64,000 nucleotides of DNA from Megascapheus bottae (Eukaryota; Chordata; Mammalia; Rodentia; Geomyidae). The DNA is taken from assembly GCA_024803745.1 (NCBI GenBank), contig JANJXV010000151.1, positions 1,054,001 to 1,118,000 of the forward strand. Direction: 5' to 3'. The position numbers and the translations under genes are program-made. Shown here in pieces: positions 27,428 to 41,874 of the stretch. The notes under the pieces were generated by a model. The model worked only from the letters and a program-made list of their open reading frames with translations, was not told the DNA's origin and did no database searches. Position 1 is the stretch's first letter. Each line of letters starts with the position of its first letter.

Positions 27428-29338
27428 ACACACCTTCATTCTTACTTCACAAACATCCATTCTATGACTTCACACACCTCCATTCTATGACTTCACACAC
27501 CTCCATTCTATGAGTTCACACACCTCCATTCTGTCTTCACACACCTCCATTCTATGACATCACACACCTCCATTCTGACTTCACACACCTCCATTCTATA
27601 ACTTCACACAACTCCATTCTGACTTCACATACCTGCATTCTGTGACTTCACACACCTCCATTCCATGACTTCACACACCTCCATTCGATGCCTTCACACA
27701 CCTCCATTCTTTGACTTCACACACCTCCATTCTACGAGATCACACACCTCCATTGGTGACTCTACACACCACCTTTTTGACTTCACACACCTCCATTCTG
27801 TGATTTCACATACCTCCATTCTGTGACTTCACACACCTCCATTCTTTGAATTCACACACCTTCATTCTGTGACTTCACACACATTAACATTGTTTGACTT
27901 CACACACCTCTATTTTTGGACTTCACACACCTCCATTCCATGACTTCACACATCTCCATTTTATGAGTTCGCACACCTCCATTTTTACTTCACACACCTC
28001 CATTCTCTGACTTCACACACCTTCATTCTACTTCAGAAACATCCGTTCTATGACTTCACACACCTCCATTCTATGATTTCACAAACCTTCATTCTGTGAC
28101 TTCACACACCTCCATTCTGAGTTCACACACCTCAATTCTGTGACTTCACATACCTCAATTCTGGCTTCACACACCTCCATTCTATGACTTCACATACTTC
28201 CATTCTATGACTTCACACACCTCCATTCTGTGACTTCACACACCTCCATTCTTTGACTTCACAGACCTCCATTCTGAGACTTCACACACCTCCATTCTTT
28301 GACTTCACACACCTCCATTCTGTGACTTCCGTCACCTCCATTCTATAACTTCAAACACCTCCATTCTATGAATTCACACATCTCCATTCTGTGACTTCAC
28401 ACAACTCCATTCTATGACTTCCCACACCTCCATTCTGGGACTTCACACACCTCCATTCTGAGGTCACACACCTCCGTTCTGTGACTTAACACACCTTCAT
28501 TCCGTGACTTCACACACCTTCATTCTATGATTTCACACACCTACATTCTATGACTTCACACACCTCCATTCTATGACTTCACACACCTATATTCTTTGAC
28601 TTCGCAGACCTCCATTCTTTGACTTCACACACCTCCATTTTGAGTTCACACACATACATTCTGTGACTTCACACACCTCCATTTGTGACGTTACACACCA
28701 CCATTTCACTTCACACACCTCCATTCTGTGACTTCACACACCTGCATTCTGTGACTTCACACACCTCCATTTTGACTTCACACACTTCCATTCTGTGACT
28801 TCGCACCCCTCCATAGTTTGCCTTCACACACCTCCATTCTTTGACTTCACACACCTCCATTCTATGACTTCACACACCTACATTCTTACTTCGGGAACAT
28901 CTATTGTATGAATTCACCCACCTCCATTCTATGACTTCAAACTCCCCCATTCTGACTTCACACACCTCCATTCTATGACTTCACACACCTCCATTCTATG
29001 ACTTCACACACCTCCATTCTATGACTTCACACACCTCCATTCTGTGATTTCACACACCTCCATTCTATGAGTTCACACACCTGCATTGTGACTTCACACA
29101 CCTCCATTGTATGACTTCACACACCTCCATTCTGACTTCACACACCTCCATTCTGACATCACAAACATCAATTCTGTGACTTCACACACCTCCATTCTTT
29201 GACTTCACACACCTCCATTGTGAGTTCACACGCCTCCATTCTGACTTCACAAACATCAATTCTGTGAATTCACACACATCCATTCTACGACTGCACACAC
29301 CTCCATTCTATGACTTCACAAACCTCCATTCTGACTTC
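27428..29338. repeat. 2,024-bp tandem duplication, second copy, 113 bp shorter
   Basis: The offset to the first copy is 2,024 bp up to about 28,790 and falls to 1,911 bp by CTGACATCAC (27241 and 29152). The loss is one 23-bp monomer before TTCGCACCCC near 28,800 and about 90 bp between CTTTGAC and CTATGAC near 28,860, which removes the TCTACTCTATCAG monomers. The loss is close to five monomers. Downstream of 29,338 the sequence continues as the zone III type. Confidence 0.85.
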
Positions 29339-30451
29339 ACACACCTCCATTCTGACTTCACAAACATCAATTCTGTGACTTCACACACCTCCATTTATGA
29401 CTTCACACACCTCCATTCTATGACTTCACACACCTCCATTCTATGACTTCACACACTTCCATTCTGTGACTTCACACACCTCCATTCCATGACTTCACAA
29501 AAATCCATTCCATGACTTCACACACCTCTATTCGATGACTTCACACACCTCCATTCTATGATTTCACACACCTCCCTTGGGACTTCACACACCTCCATTC
29601 TATGACTTCACACAACTCCATTCTGACTTCACACATCTCTATTCTGTGACTTCACACACCTCCATTCCATGACTTCATACACCTCCATTCTGTGATTTCA
29701 CACACCTCCATTCTGTGACTTCACACACCTTTATTGTTTGACTTCACACAATGCATTCTTTGACTTCACACACCTTTATTCCATGACTTCACACACCTCC
29801 ATTCTATGAGTTCTCAGACCTCAATTCTATGAGTTCACACACCTCCATTTTGACTTCATACACCTCCATTTTATGACTTCACACACATTCATTCTTATTC
29901 AGAAACATCCATTCTATGACTTCACACACCTCCATTCTATGACTTCACACACCTCCATTCTGTGACTGCACACACCTCCATTCCATGACTTCACACACCT
30001 CCATTCTTTGACTTCACACAACTCCATTCTATGAGTTCACACACCTCCATTTGTGACTCTACACACCACATTTTTGACTTCACACACCTCCATTCTGTGA
30101 TTTCACACACCTCAATTCTGTGACTTCACTCACCTCTATTGTTTGACTTCACACACCTCCATTCTTTGACTTCACACACCTCCATTGCATGACTTCACAC
30201 ACCTCCATTCTATGACTTCACAAACCTCCATTCAATGAGTTCACACACCTCCATTTTGACTTCACACACCTCCATTCTGTGACTTCACACACCTCCATTC
30301 TGTGACTTCACACACCTCCATTCTATGACTTCACACACCTACATTCTGTGACTTCACACACCTCCATTCTGCTACTTCACACACCTCCATTTTGACTTCA
30401 CACACTTCCATTCTTTGAATTCGCACACCTCCATTCTGTGACTTCACACAC
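29339..30451. repeat. Zone III, partial unit (3' part of a G-type segment)
   Basis: This stretch matches the last ~1.1 kb of the later zone III units: CATTTATGACTTC near 29,391, CACAAAAATCC near 29,500, CTCCCTTGGGAC near 29,574, CACAATGCATTC near 29,748, and TTATTCAGAAACATCC near 29,894. It leads into the ATTAACATTG landmark at 30452, used here to phase zone III units. Confidence 0.83.
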
Positions 30452-33400
30452 ATTAACATTGTTTGACTTCACACACCTCTATTTTTGGACTTCACACACC
30501 TCCATTCCATGACTTCACACATCTCCATTTTATGAGTTCGCACACCTCCATTTTGACTTCACACACCTCCATTATATGACTTCACACACCTTCATTCTAC
30601 TTCAGAAACATCCGTTCTATGACTTCACACACCTCCATTCTATGATTTCACACACCTTCATTCTGTGACTTCACACACCTCCATTCAGAGTTCACACACC
30701 TCAATTCTGTGACTTCACACACCTCAATTCTGGCTTCACACACCTCCATTCTAGGACTTCACACACTTCCATTCTATGACTTCACACACCTCCATTCTGT
30801 GACTTCACACACCTCCATTCATTGACTTCACACACCTCCATTCTGTGACTTCAGACACCTCCATTCTATGACTTCACACACCTCCATTCCATGAATTCAC
30901 ACATCTCCATTCTGTGACTTCACACAACTCCATTCTATGACTTCCCACACCTCCATTCTGGGACTTCACACACTTCCATTCTGAGGTCACACACCTCCGT
31001 TCTGTGACTTAACACACCTTCATTCCGTGACTTCACACACCTTCATTCTATGATTTCACACACGTACATTCTATGACTTCACACACCTAAATTCTATGAA
31101 TTCACACACCTATATTCTTTGACTTCGCACACCTCCATTCTTTGACTTCACACACCTCCATTTTGAGTTCACACACATACATTCTGTGACTTCACACACC
31201 TCCATTTGTGACGTTACACACCACCATTTTGACTTCACACACCTCCATTCTGTGACTTCACACACCTCCATTCTGTGACTTCACACACCTCCATTTTGAC
31301 TTCACACACTTCCATTCTGTGACTTCACACACCTCCATTTTGTGACTTCGCACACGTTCATTGTTTGACTTCACACACCTCCATTCTTTGGCTTCACACG
31401 CCTCCATTCCATGCCTTCACACACCTCTACTCTATCAGTTCACACACATCCATTCTATGAGTTCACACACCACCTTTTTGACTTCACACACCTCCATTCT
31501 ATGACTTCACACACCTACATTCTTACTTCAGGAACATCCATTGTATGAATTCACCCACCTCCATTCTATGACTTCACACACCTCCATTCTATGACTTCAC
31601 ACAACTCCATTCTATGACTTCACACACCTCCATTCTATGATTCACACACCTCCATTCTGTGACTTCACACACCACCATTCTATGAGTTCACACACCTGCA
31701 TTGTGACTTCACACACCTCCATTCTATGACTTCACACACCTCCATTCTGACTTCACACACCTCCATTCTGACTTCACAAACATCAATTCTGTGACTTCAC
31801 ACACCTCCATTCTTTGACTTCACACACCTCCATTGTGAGTTCACACACGTCCATTCTGACTTCACAAACATCAATTCTGTGACTTCACACACATCCATTC
31901 CACGACTTCACACACCTCCATTCTATGACTTCACAAACCTCCATTCTGACTTCACACACCTCCATTCTGACTTCACAAACATCAATTCTGTGACTTCACA
32001 CACCTCCATTCTATGACTTCACACACCTCCATTCTATGACTTCACACACCTCCATTCTATGGCTTCACACACTTCCATTCTTTGACTTCACACACCTCCA
32101 TTCTTTGACTTCACACATCTCCATTGTGAGTTCACACACCTTCATTCTGTGACTTCACACACCTCCATTCTGACTTCACACAGCTCCATTCTATGACTTC
32201 TCACACCTCCATTCTCTGCCTTCACACATCTCCATTCTAGGACTTAACACACCTTCATTCTTACTTCACAAACATCCATTCTATGAATTCACACATCTCC
32301 ATTCTGTGACTTCACACACCTCCATTCTTTGACTTCACACACCTCCATTCTGTGACTTCACACACCTCCATTCTTTGACTTCACACACCTCCATTCTGTG
32401 ACTTCCGTCACCTCCATTCTATAACTTCAAACACCTCCATTCTATGAATTCACACATCTCCATTCTGGGACTTCACACACCTCCATTCTGAGGTCACACA
32501 CCTCCGTTCTGTGACTTAACACACCTTCATTCCGTGACTTCACACACCTTCATTCTATGATTTCACACACCTCCATTCTATGACTTCACACACCTCCATT
32601 CTATGACTTCACACACCTATATTCTTTGACTTCGCAGACCTCCATTCTTTGACTTCACACACCTCCATTTTGAGTTCACACACATACATTCTTTGACTTC
32701 ACACACCTCCATTTGTGACATTACACACCATCATTTCACTTCACACACCTCCATTCTGTGACTTCACACACCTGCATTCTGTGACTTCACACACCTCCAT
32801 TTTGACTTCACACACTTCCATTCTGTGACTTCACACACCTCCATTCTGTGACTTCGCACCCCTCCATTGTTTGCCTTCACACACCTCCATTCTTTGACTT
32901 CACACACCTCCATTCCATGACTTCACACACCTCTACTCTATCAGTTCACACACATCCATTCTATGAGTTCACACACCACCTTTGTGACATCACACACCTC
33001 CATTCTATGACTTCACACACCTACATTCTTACTTCGGGAACATCCATTGTATGAATTCACCCACCTCCTTTCTATGACTTCACAAACCTCCATTCTATGA
33101 CTTCAAACTCCCCCATTCTGACTTCACACACCTCCATTCTATGACTTCACACACCTCCATTCTATGACTTCACACACCTCAATTCTATGACTTCACACAC
33201 CTCCATTCTGTGATTTCACACACCTCCATTCTATGAGTTCACACACCTCCATTCTATGACTTCACACACTTCCATTCTGTGACTTCACACACCTCCATTC
33301 CATGACTTCACAAAAATCCATTCCATGACTTCACACACCTCTATTCGATGACTTCACACACCTCCATTCTATGATTTCACACACCTCCCTTGGGACTTCA

Positions 33401-34197
33401 CACACCTCCATTCTATGACTTCACACACCTCCATTCTGTGATTTCACACACCTCCATTCTGTGACTACACACACCTTTATTGTTTGACTTCACACAATGC
33501 ATTCTTTGACTTCACACACCTTTATTCCATGACTTCACACACCTCCATTCTATGAGTTCTCAGACCTCAATTCTATGAGTTCACACACCTCCATTTTGAC
33601 TTCATACACCTCCATTTTATGACTTCACACACATTCATTCTTATTCAGAAACATCCATTCTATGCCTTCACACACCTCCATTCTATGACTTCACACACCT
33701 CCATTCTGTGACTGCACACACCTCCATTCCATGACTTCACACACCTCCATTCTTTGACTTCACACAACTCCATTCTATGAGTTCACACACCTCCATTTGT
33801 GACTCTACACACCACATTTTTGACTTCACACACCTCCATTCTGTGATTTCACACACCTCAATTCTGTGACTTCACTCACCTCTATTGTTTGACTTCACAC
33901 ACCTCCATTCTTTGACTTCACACACCTCCATTGCATGACTTCACACACCTCCATTCTATGACTTCACAAACCTCCATTCTATGAGTTCACACACCTCCAT
34001 TTTGACTTCACACACCTCCATTCTGTGACTTCACACACCTCCATTCTGTGACTTCACACACCTCCATTCTATGACTTCACACACCTACATTCTGTGACTT
34101 CACACACCTCCATTCTGCTACTTCACACACCTCGATTTTGACTTCACACACTTCCATTCTTTGAATTCGCACACCTCCATTCTGTGACTTCACACAC
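30452..34197. repeat. Zone III HOR unit alpha-1 (3,746 bp)
   Basis: The alpha subtype is recognised by CTATTTTTGGAC after the phase landmark, CCATGAATTCAC near 30889, and CACACGTTCATTG near 31347. GAGGTC occurs at 30983 and 32490, splitting the unit into an A segment (ACTTCAGGAAC near 31524) and a G segment (ACTTCGGGAAC at 33031). Compared with alpha-2 it has 316 bp more between the two GAGGTC sites, 353 bp less after 33,031 (the CCTGCATTG cassette is missing there) and 67 bp less after 33,314. The sum, minus 104 bp, exactly explains the length difference of 3,746 against 3,850. Confidence 0.87.
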
Positions 34198-37100
34198 ATT
34201 AACATTGTTTGACTTCACACACCTCTATTGTTTGACTTCACACACCTCCATTCTTTGACTTCACACACCTCCATTGCATGACTTCACACACCTCCATTCT
34301 ATGACTTCACAAACCTCCATTCTATGAGTTCGCACACCTCCATTTTGACTTCACACACCTCCATTATATGACTTCACACACCTTCATTCTACTTCAGAAA
34401 CATCCGTTCTATGACTTCACACACCTCCATTCTATGATTTCACAAACCTTCATTCTGTGACTTCACACACCTCCATTCAGAGTTCACACACCTCAATTCT
34501 GTGACTTCACACACCTCAATTCTGGCTTCACACACCTCCATTCTAGGACTTCACACACTTCCATTCTATGACTTCACACACCTCCATTCTGTGACTTCAC
34601 ACACCTCCATTCTTTGACTTCACACACCTCCATTCTGTGACTTCACACACCTCCATTCATTGACTTCACACACCTCCATTCTGTGACTTCAGACACCTCC
34701 ATTCTATGACTTCACACACCTCCATTCTATGAATTCACACATCTCCATTCTGTGACTTCACACAACTCCATTCTATGACCTCCCACACCTCCATTCTGGG
34801 ACTTCACACACTTCCATTCTGAGGTCACACACCTCCGTTCTGTGACTTAACACACCTTCATTCCGTGACTTCACACACCTTCATTCTATGATTTCACACA
34901 CGTACATTCTATGACTTCACACACCTAAATTCTATGAATTCACACACCTATATTCTTTGACTTCGCACACCTCCATTCTTTGACTTCACACACCTCCATT
35001 TTGAGTTCACACACATACATTCTGTGACTTCACACACCTCCATTTGTGACGTTACACACCACCATTTTGACTTCACACACCTCCATTCTGTGACTTCACA
35101 CACCTCCATTCTGTGACTTCACACACCACCATTTTGACTTCACACACTTCCATTCTGTGACTTCACACACCTCCATTTTGTGACTTCGCACACCTTCATT
35201 GTTTGACTTCACACACCTCCATTCTTTGACTTCACACGCCTCCATTCCATGCCTTCACACACCTCTACTCTACCAGTTCACACACATCCATTCTATGAGT
35301 TCACACACCACCTTTTTGACTTCACACACCTCCATTCTATGACTTCACACACCTACATTCTTACTTCAGGAACATCCATTGTATGAATTCACCCACCTCC
35401 ATTCTATGACTTCACACACCTCCATTCTATGACTTCACACAACTCCATTCTATGACTTCACACACCTCCATTCTATGATTCACACACCTCCATTCTGTGA
35501 CTTCACACACCACCATTCTATGAGTTCACACACCTGCATTGTGACTTCACACACCTCCATTCTATGACTTCACACACCTCCATTCTGACTTCACACACCT
35601 CCATTCTGACTTCACAAACATCAATTCTGTGACTTCACACACCTCCATTCTTTGACTTCACACACCTCCATTGTGAGTTCACACACGTCCATTCTGACTT
35701 CACAAACATCAATTCTGTGACTTCACACACATCCATTCCACGACTTCACAGACCTCCATTCTATGACTTCACAAACCTCCATTCTGATTTCACACACCTC
35801 CATTCTGACTTCACACACCTCCATTCTTTGACTTCACACACCTCCATTCTGTGACTTCCGTCACCTCCATTCTATAACTTCAAACACCTCCATTCTATGA
35901 ATTCACACATCTCCATTCTGGGACTTCACACACCTCCATTCTGAGGTCACACACCTCCGTTCTGTGACTTAACACACCTTCATTCCGTGACTTCACACAC
36001 CTTCATTCTATGATTTCACACACCTCCATTCTATGACTTCAAACACCTCCATTCTATGACTTCACACACCTATATTCTTTGACTTCGCAGACCTCCATTC
36101 TTTGACTTCACACACCTCCATTTTGAGTTCACACACATACATTCTGTGACTTCACACACCTCCATTTGTGACGTTACACACCATCATTTCACTTCACACA
36201 CCTCCATTCTGTGACTTCACACACCTGCATTCTGTGACTTCACACACCTCCATTTTGACTTCACACACTTCCATTCTGTGACTTCACACACCTCCATTCT
36301 GTGACTTCGCACCCCTCCATTGTTTGCCTTCACACACCTCCATTCTTTGACTTCACACACCTCCATTCCATGACTTCACACACCTCTACTCTATCAGTTC
36401 ACACACATCCATTCTATGAGTTCACACACCACCTTTGTGACTTCACACACCTCCATTCTATGACTTCACACACCTACATTCTTACTTCGGGAACATCCAT
36501 TGTATGAATTCACCCACCTCCATTCTATGACTTCACAAACCTCCATTCTATGACTTCAAACTCCCCCATTCTGACTTCACACACCTCCATTCTATGACTT
36601 CACACACCTCCATTCTGTGATTTCACACACCTCCATTCTATGAGTTCACACACCTGCATTGTGACTTCACACACCTCCATTGTATGACTTCACACACCTC
36701 CATTCTGACTTCACACACCTCCATTCTGACTTCACAAACATCAATTCTGTGACTTCACACACCTCCATTCTTTGACTTCACACACCTCCATTGTGAGTTC
36801 ACACGCCTCCATTCTGACTTCACAAACATCAATTCTGTGACTTCACACACATCCATTCTACGACTGCACACACCTCCATTCTATGACTTCACAAACCTCC
36901 ATTCTGACTTCAAACACCTCCATTCTGACTTCACAAACATCAATTCTGTGATTTCACACACCTCCATTTATGACTTCACACACCTCCATTCTATGACTTC
37001 ACACACCTCCATTCTATGACTTCACACACTTCCATTCTGTGACTTCACACACCTCCATTCCATGACTTCACACAAATCCATTCCATGACTTCACACACCT

Positions 37101-38024
37101 CTATTCGATGACTTCACACACCTCCATTCTATGATTTCACACACCTCCCTTGGGACTTCACACACCTCCATTCTATGACTTCACACAACTCCATTCTGAC
37201 CTCACACATCTCTATTCTGTGACTTCACACACCTCCATTCCATGACTTCACACACCTCCATTCTGTGATTTCACACACCTCCATTCTGTGACTACACACA
37301 CCTTAATTGTTTGACTTCACACAATGCATTCTTTGACTTCACACACCTTTATTCCATGACTTCACACACCTCCATTCTATGAGTTCTCAGACCTCAATTC
37401 TATGAGCTCACACACCTCCATTTTGACTTCATACACCTCCATTTTATGACTTCACACACATTCATTCTTATTCAGAAACATCCATTCTATGACTTCACAC
37501 ACCTCCATTCTATGACTTCACACACCTCCATTCTGTGACTGCACACACCTCCATTCCATGACTTCACACACCTCCATTCTTTGACTTCACACAACTCCAT
37601 TCTATGAGTTCACACACCTCCATTTGTGACTCTACACACCACATTTTTGACTTCACACACCTCCATTCTGTGATTTCACACACCTCAATTCTGTGACTTC
37701 ACTCACCTCTATTGTTTGACTTCACACACCTCCATTCTTTGACTTCACACACCTCCATTGCATGACTTCACACACCTCCATTCTATGACTTCACAAACCT
37801 CCATTCAATGAGTTCACACACCTCCATTTTGACTTCACACACCTCCATTCTGTGACTTCACACACCTCCATTCTGTGACTTCACACACCTCCATTCTATG
37901 ACTTCACACACCTACATTCTGTGACTTCACACACCTCCATTCTGCTACTTCACACACCTCCATTTTGACTTCACACACTTCCATTCTTTGAATTCGCACA
38001 CCTCCATTCTGTGACTTCACACAC
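34198..38024. repeat. Zone III HOR unit beta-1 (3,827 bp)
   Basis: The beta subtype has CTATTGTTTGAC after the landmark and 623 bp from ATTAACATTG to the first GAGGTC (34821), against 531 bp in alpha. The 92-bp excess is four 23-bp monomers. Other beta markers are CACACCTTCATTG near 35190, TCTACCAGTTC near 35272, and a CACCACCATTTTGAC monomer near 35124 that recurs in beta-2. The second GAGGTC is at 35943, and the G-type landmark is near 36486. Confidence 0.88.
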
Positions 38025-41000
38025 ATTAACATTGTTTGACTTCACACACCTCTATTTTTGGACTTCACACACCTCCATTCCATGACTTCACACATCTCCA
38101 TTTTATGAGTTCGCACACCTCCATTTTGACTTCACACACCTCCATTATATGACTTCACACACCTTCATTCTACTTCAGAAACATCCGTTCTATGACTTCA
38201 CACACCTCCATTCTATGATTTCACAAACCTTCATTCTGTGACTTCACACACCTCCATTCAGAGTTCACACACCTCAATTCTGTGACTTCACACACCTCAA
38301 TTCTGGCTTCACACACCTCCATTCTAGGACTTCACACACTTCCATTCTATGACTTCACACACCTCCATTCTGTGACTTCACACACCTCCATTCATTGACT
38401 TCACACACCTCCATTCTGTGACTTCAGACACCTCCATTCTATGACTTCACACACCTCCATTCCATGAATTCACACATCTCCATTCTGTGACTTCACACAA
38501 CTCCATTCTATGACTTCCCACACCTCCATTCTGGGACTTCACACACTTCCATTCTGAGGTCACACACCTCCGTTCTGTGACTTAACACACCTTCATTCCG
38601 TGACTTCACACACCTTCATTCTATGATTTCACACACGTACATTCTATGACTTCACACACCTAAATTCTATGAATTCACACACCTATATTCTTTGACTTCG
38701 CACACCTCCATTCTTTGACTTCACACACCTCCATTTTGAGTTCACACACATACATTCTGTGACTTCACACACCTCCATTTGTGACGTTACACACCACCAT
38801 TTTGACTTCACACACCTCCATTCTGTGACTTCACACACCTCCATTCTGTGACTTCACACACCTCCATTTTGACTTCACACACTTCCATTCTGTGACTTCA
38901 CACACCTCCATTTTGTGACTTCGCACACGTTCATTGTTTGACTTCACACACCTCCATTCTTTGGCTTCACACGCCTCCATTCCATGCCTTCACACACCTC
39001 TACTCTATCAGTTCACACACATCCATTCTATGAGTTCACACACCACCTTTTTGACTTCACACACCTCCATTCTATGACTTCACACACCTACATTCTTACT
39101 TCAGGAACATCCATTGTATGAATTCACCCACCTCCATTCTATGACTTCACACACCTCCATTCTATGACTTCACACAACTCCATTCTATGACTTCACACAC
39201 CTCCATTCTATGATTCACACACCTCCATTCTGTGACTTCACACACCACCATTCTATGAGTTCACACACCTGCATTGTGACTTCACACACCTCCATTCTAT
39301 GACTTCACACACCTCCATTCTGACTTCACACACCTCCATTCTGACTTCACAAACATCAATTCTGTGACTTCACACACCTCCATTCTTTGACTTCACACAC
39401 CTCCATTGTGAGTTCACACACGTCCATTCTGACTTCACAAACATCAATTCTGTGACTTCACACACATCCATTCCACGACTTCACACACCTCCATTCTATG
39501 ACTTCACAAACCTCCATTCTGACTTCACACACCTCCATTCTGACTTCACAAACATCAATTCTGTGACTTCACACACCTCCATTCTTTGACTTCACACACC
39601 TCCATTCTGTGACTTCACACACCTCCATTCTTTGACTTCACACACCTCCATTCTGTGACTTCCGTCACCTCCATTCTATAACTTCAAACACTTCCATTCT
39701 ATGAATTCACACATCTCCATTCTGGGACTTCACACACCTCCATTCTGAGGTCACACACCTCCGTTGTGTGACTTAACACACCTTCATTCCGTGACTTCAC
39801 ACACCTTCATTCTATGATTTCACACACCTCCATTCTATGACTTCACACACCTCCATTCTATGACTTCACACACCTATATTCTTTGACTTCGCAGACCTCC
39901 ATTCTTTGACTTCACACACCTCCATTTTGAGTTCACACACATACATTCTGTGACTTCACACACCTCCATTTGTGACATTACACACCATCATTTCACTTCA
40001 CACACCTCCATTCTGTGACTTCACACACCTGAATTCTGTGACTTCACACACCTCCATTTTGACTTCACACACTTCCATTCTGTGACTTCACACACCTCCA
40101 TTCTGTGACTTCGCACCCCTCCATTGTTTGCCTTCACACACCTCCATTCTTTGACTTCACACACCTCCATTCCATGACTTCACACACCTCTACTCTATCA
40201 GTTCACACACATCCATTCTATGAGTTCACACACCACCTTTGTGACATCACACACCTCCATTCTATGACTTCACACACCTACATTCTTACTTCGGGAACAT
40301 CCATTGTATGAATTCACCCACCTCCTTTCTATGACTTCACAAACCTCCATTCTATGACTTCAAACTCCCCCATTCTGACTTCACACACCTCCATTCTATG
40401 ACTTCACACACCTCCATTCTATGACTTCACACACCTCAAATCTATGACTTCACACACCTCCATTCTGTGATTTCACACACCTCCATTCTATGAGTTCACA
40501 CACCTGCATTGTGACTTCACACACCTCCATTATATGACTTCACACACCTCCATTCTGACTTCACACACCTCCATTCTGACTTCACAAACATCAATTCTGT
40601 GACTTCACACACCTCCATTCTTTGATTTCACACACCTCCATTGTGAGTTCACACGCCTCCATTCTGACTTCACAAACATCAATTCTGTGACTTCACACAC
40701 ATCCATTCTACGACTGCACACACCTCCATTCTATGACTTCACAAACCTCCATTCTGACTTCACACACCTCCATTCTGACTTCACAAACATCAATTCTGTG
40801 ACTTCACACAACTCCATTTATGACTTCACACACCTCCATTCTATGACTTCACACACCTCCATTCTATGACTTCACACACTTCCATTCTGTGACTTCACAC
40901 ACCTCCATTCCATGACTTCACACAAATCCATTCCATGACTTCACACACCTCTATTCGATGACTTCACACACCTCCATTCTATGATTTCACACACCTCCCT

Positions 41001-41874
41001 TGGGACTTCACACACCTCCATTCTATGACTTCACACAACTCCATTCTGACCTCACACATCTCTATTCTGTGACTTCACACACCTCCATTCCATGACTTCA
41101 CACACCTCCATTCTGTGATTTCACACACCTCCATTCTGTGACTACACACACCTTTATTGTTTGACTTCACACAATGCATTCTTTGACTTCACACACCTTT
41201 ATTCCATGACTTCACACACCTCCATTCTATGAGTTCTCAGACCTCAATTCTATGAGTTCACACACCTCCATTTTGACTTCATACACCTCCATTTTATGAC
41301 TTCACACACATTCATTCTTATTCAGAAACATCCATTCTATGCCTTCACACACCTCCATTCTATGACTTCACACACCTCCATTCTGTGACTGCACACACCT
41401 CCATTCGATAACTTCACACACCTCCATTCTTTGACTTCACACAACTCCATTCTATGAGTTCACACACCTCCATTTGTGACTCTACACACCACATTTTTGA
41501 CTTCACACACCTCCATTCTGTGATTTCACACACCTCAATTCTGTGACTTCACTCACCTCTATTGTTTGACTTCACACACCTCCATTCTTTGACTTCACAC
41601 ACCTCCATTGCATGACTTCACACACCTCCATTCTATGACTTCACAAACCTCCATTCTATGAGTTCACACACCTCCATTTTGACTTCACACACCTCCATTC
41701 TGTGACTTCACACACCTCCATTCTGTGACTTCACACACCTCCATTCTATGACTTCACACACCTACATTCTGTGACTTCACACACCTCCATTCTGCTACTT
41801 CACACACCTCCATTTTGACTTCACACACTTCCATTCTTTGAATTCGCACACCTCCATTCTGTGACTTCACACAC
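38025..41874. repeat. Zone III HOR unit alpha-2 (3,850 bp)
   Basis: Alpha markers return: CTATTTTTGGAC near 38049, CCATGAATTC near 38462, CACACGTTCATTG near 38927, and the GTGACATCACACACC variant near 40242 that alpha-1 also has near 32984. GAGGTC sites at 38556 and 39747 are 1,191 bp apart. The unit keeps both CCTGCATTG cassettes (near 39268 and 40503). Relative to alpha-1 it lacks 316 bp that includes the CTCTGCCTTC and CTAGGACTTAAC monomers near 32,215-32,245. Confidence 0.88.
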
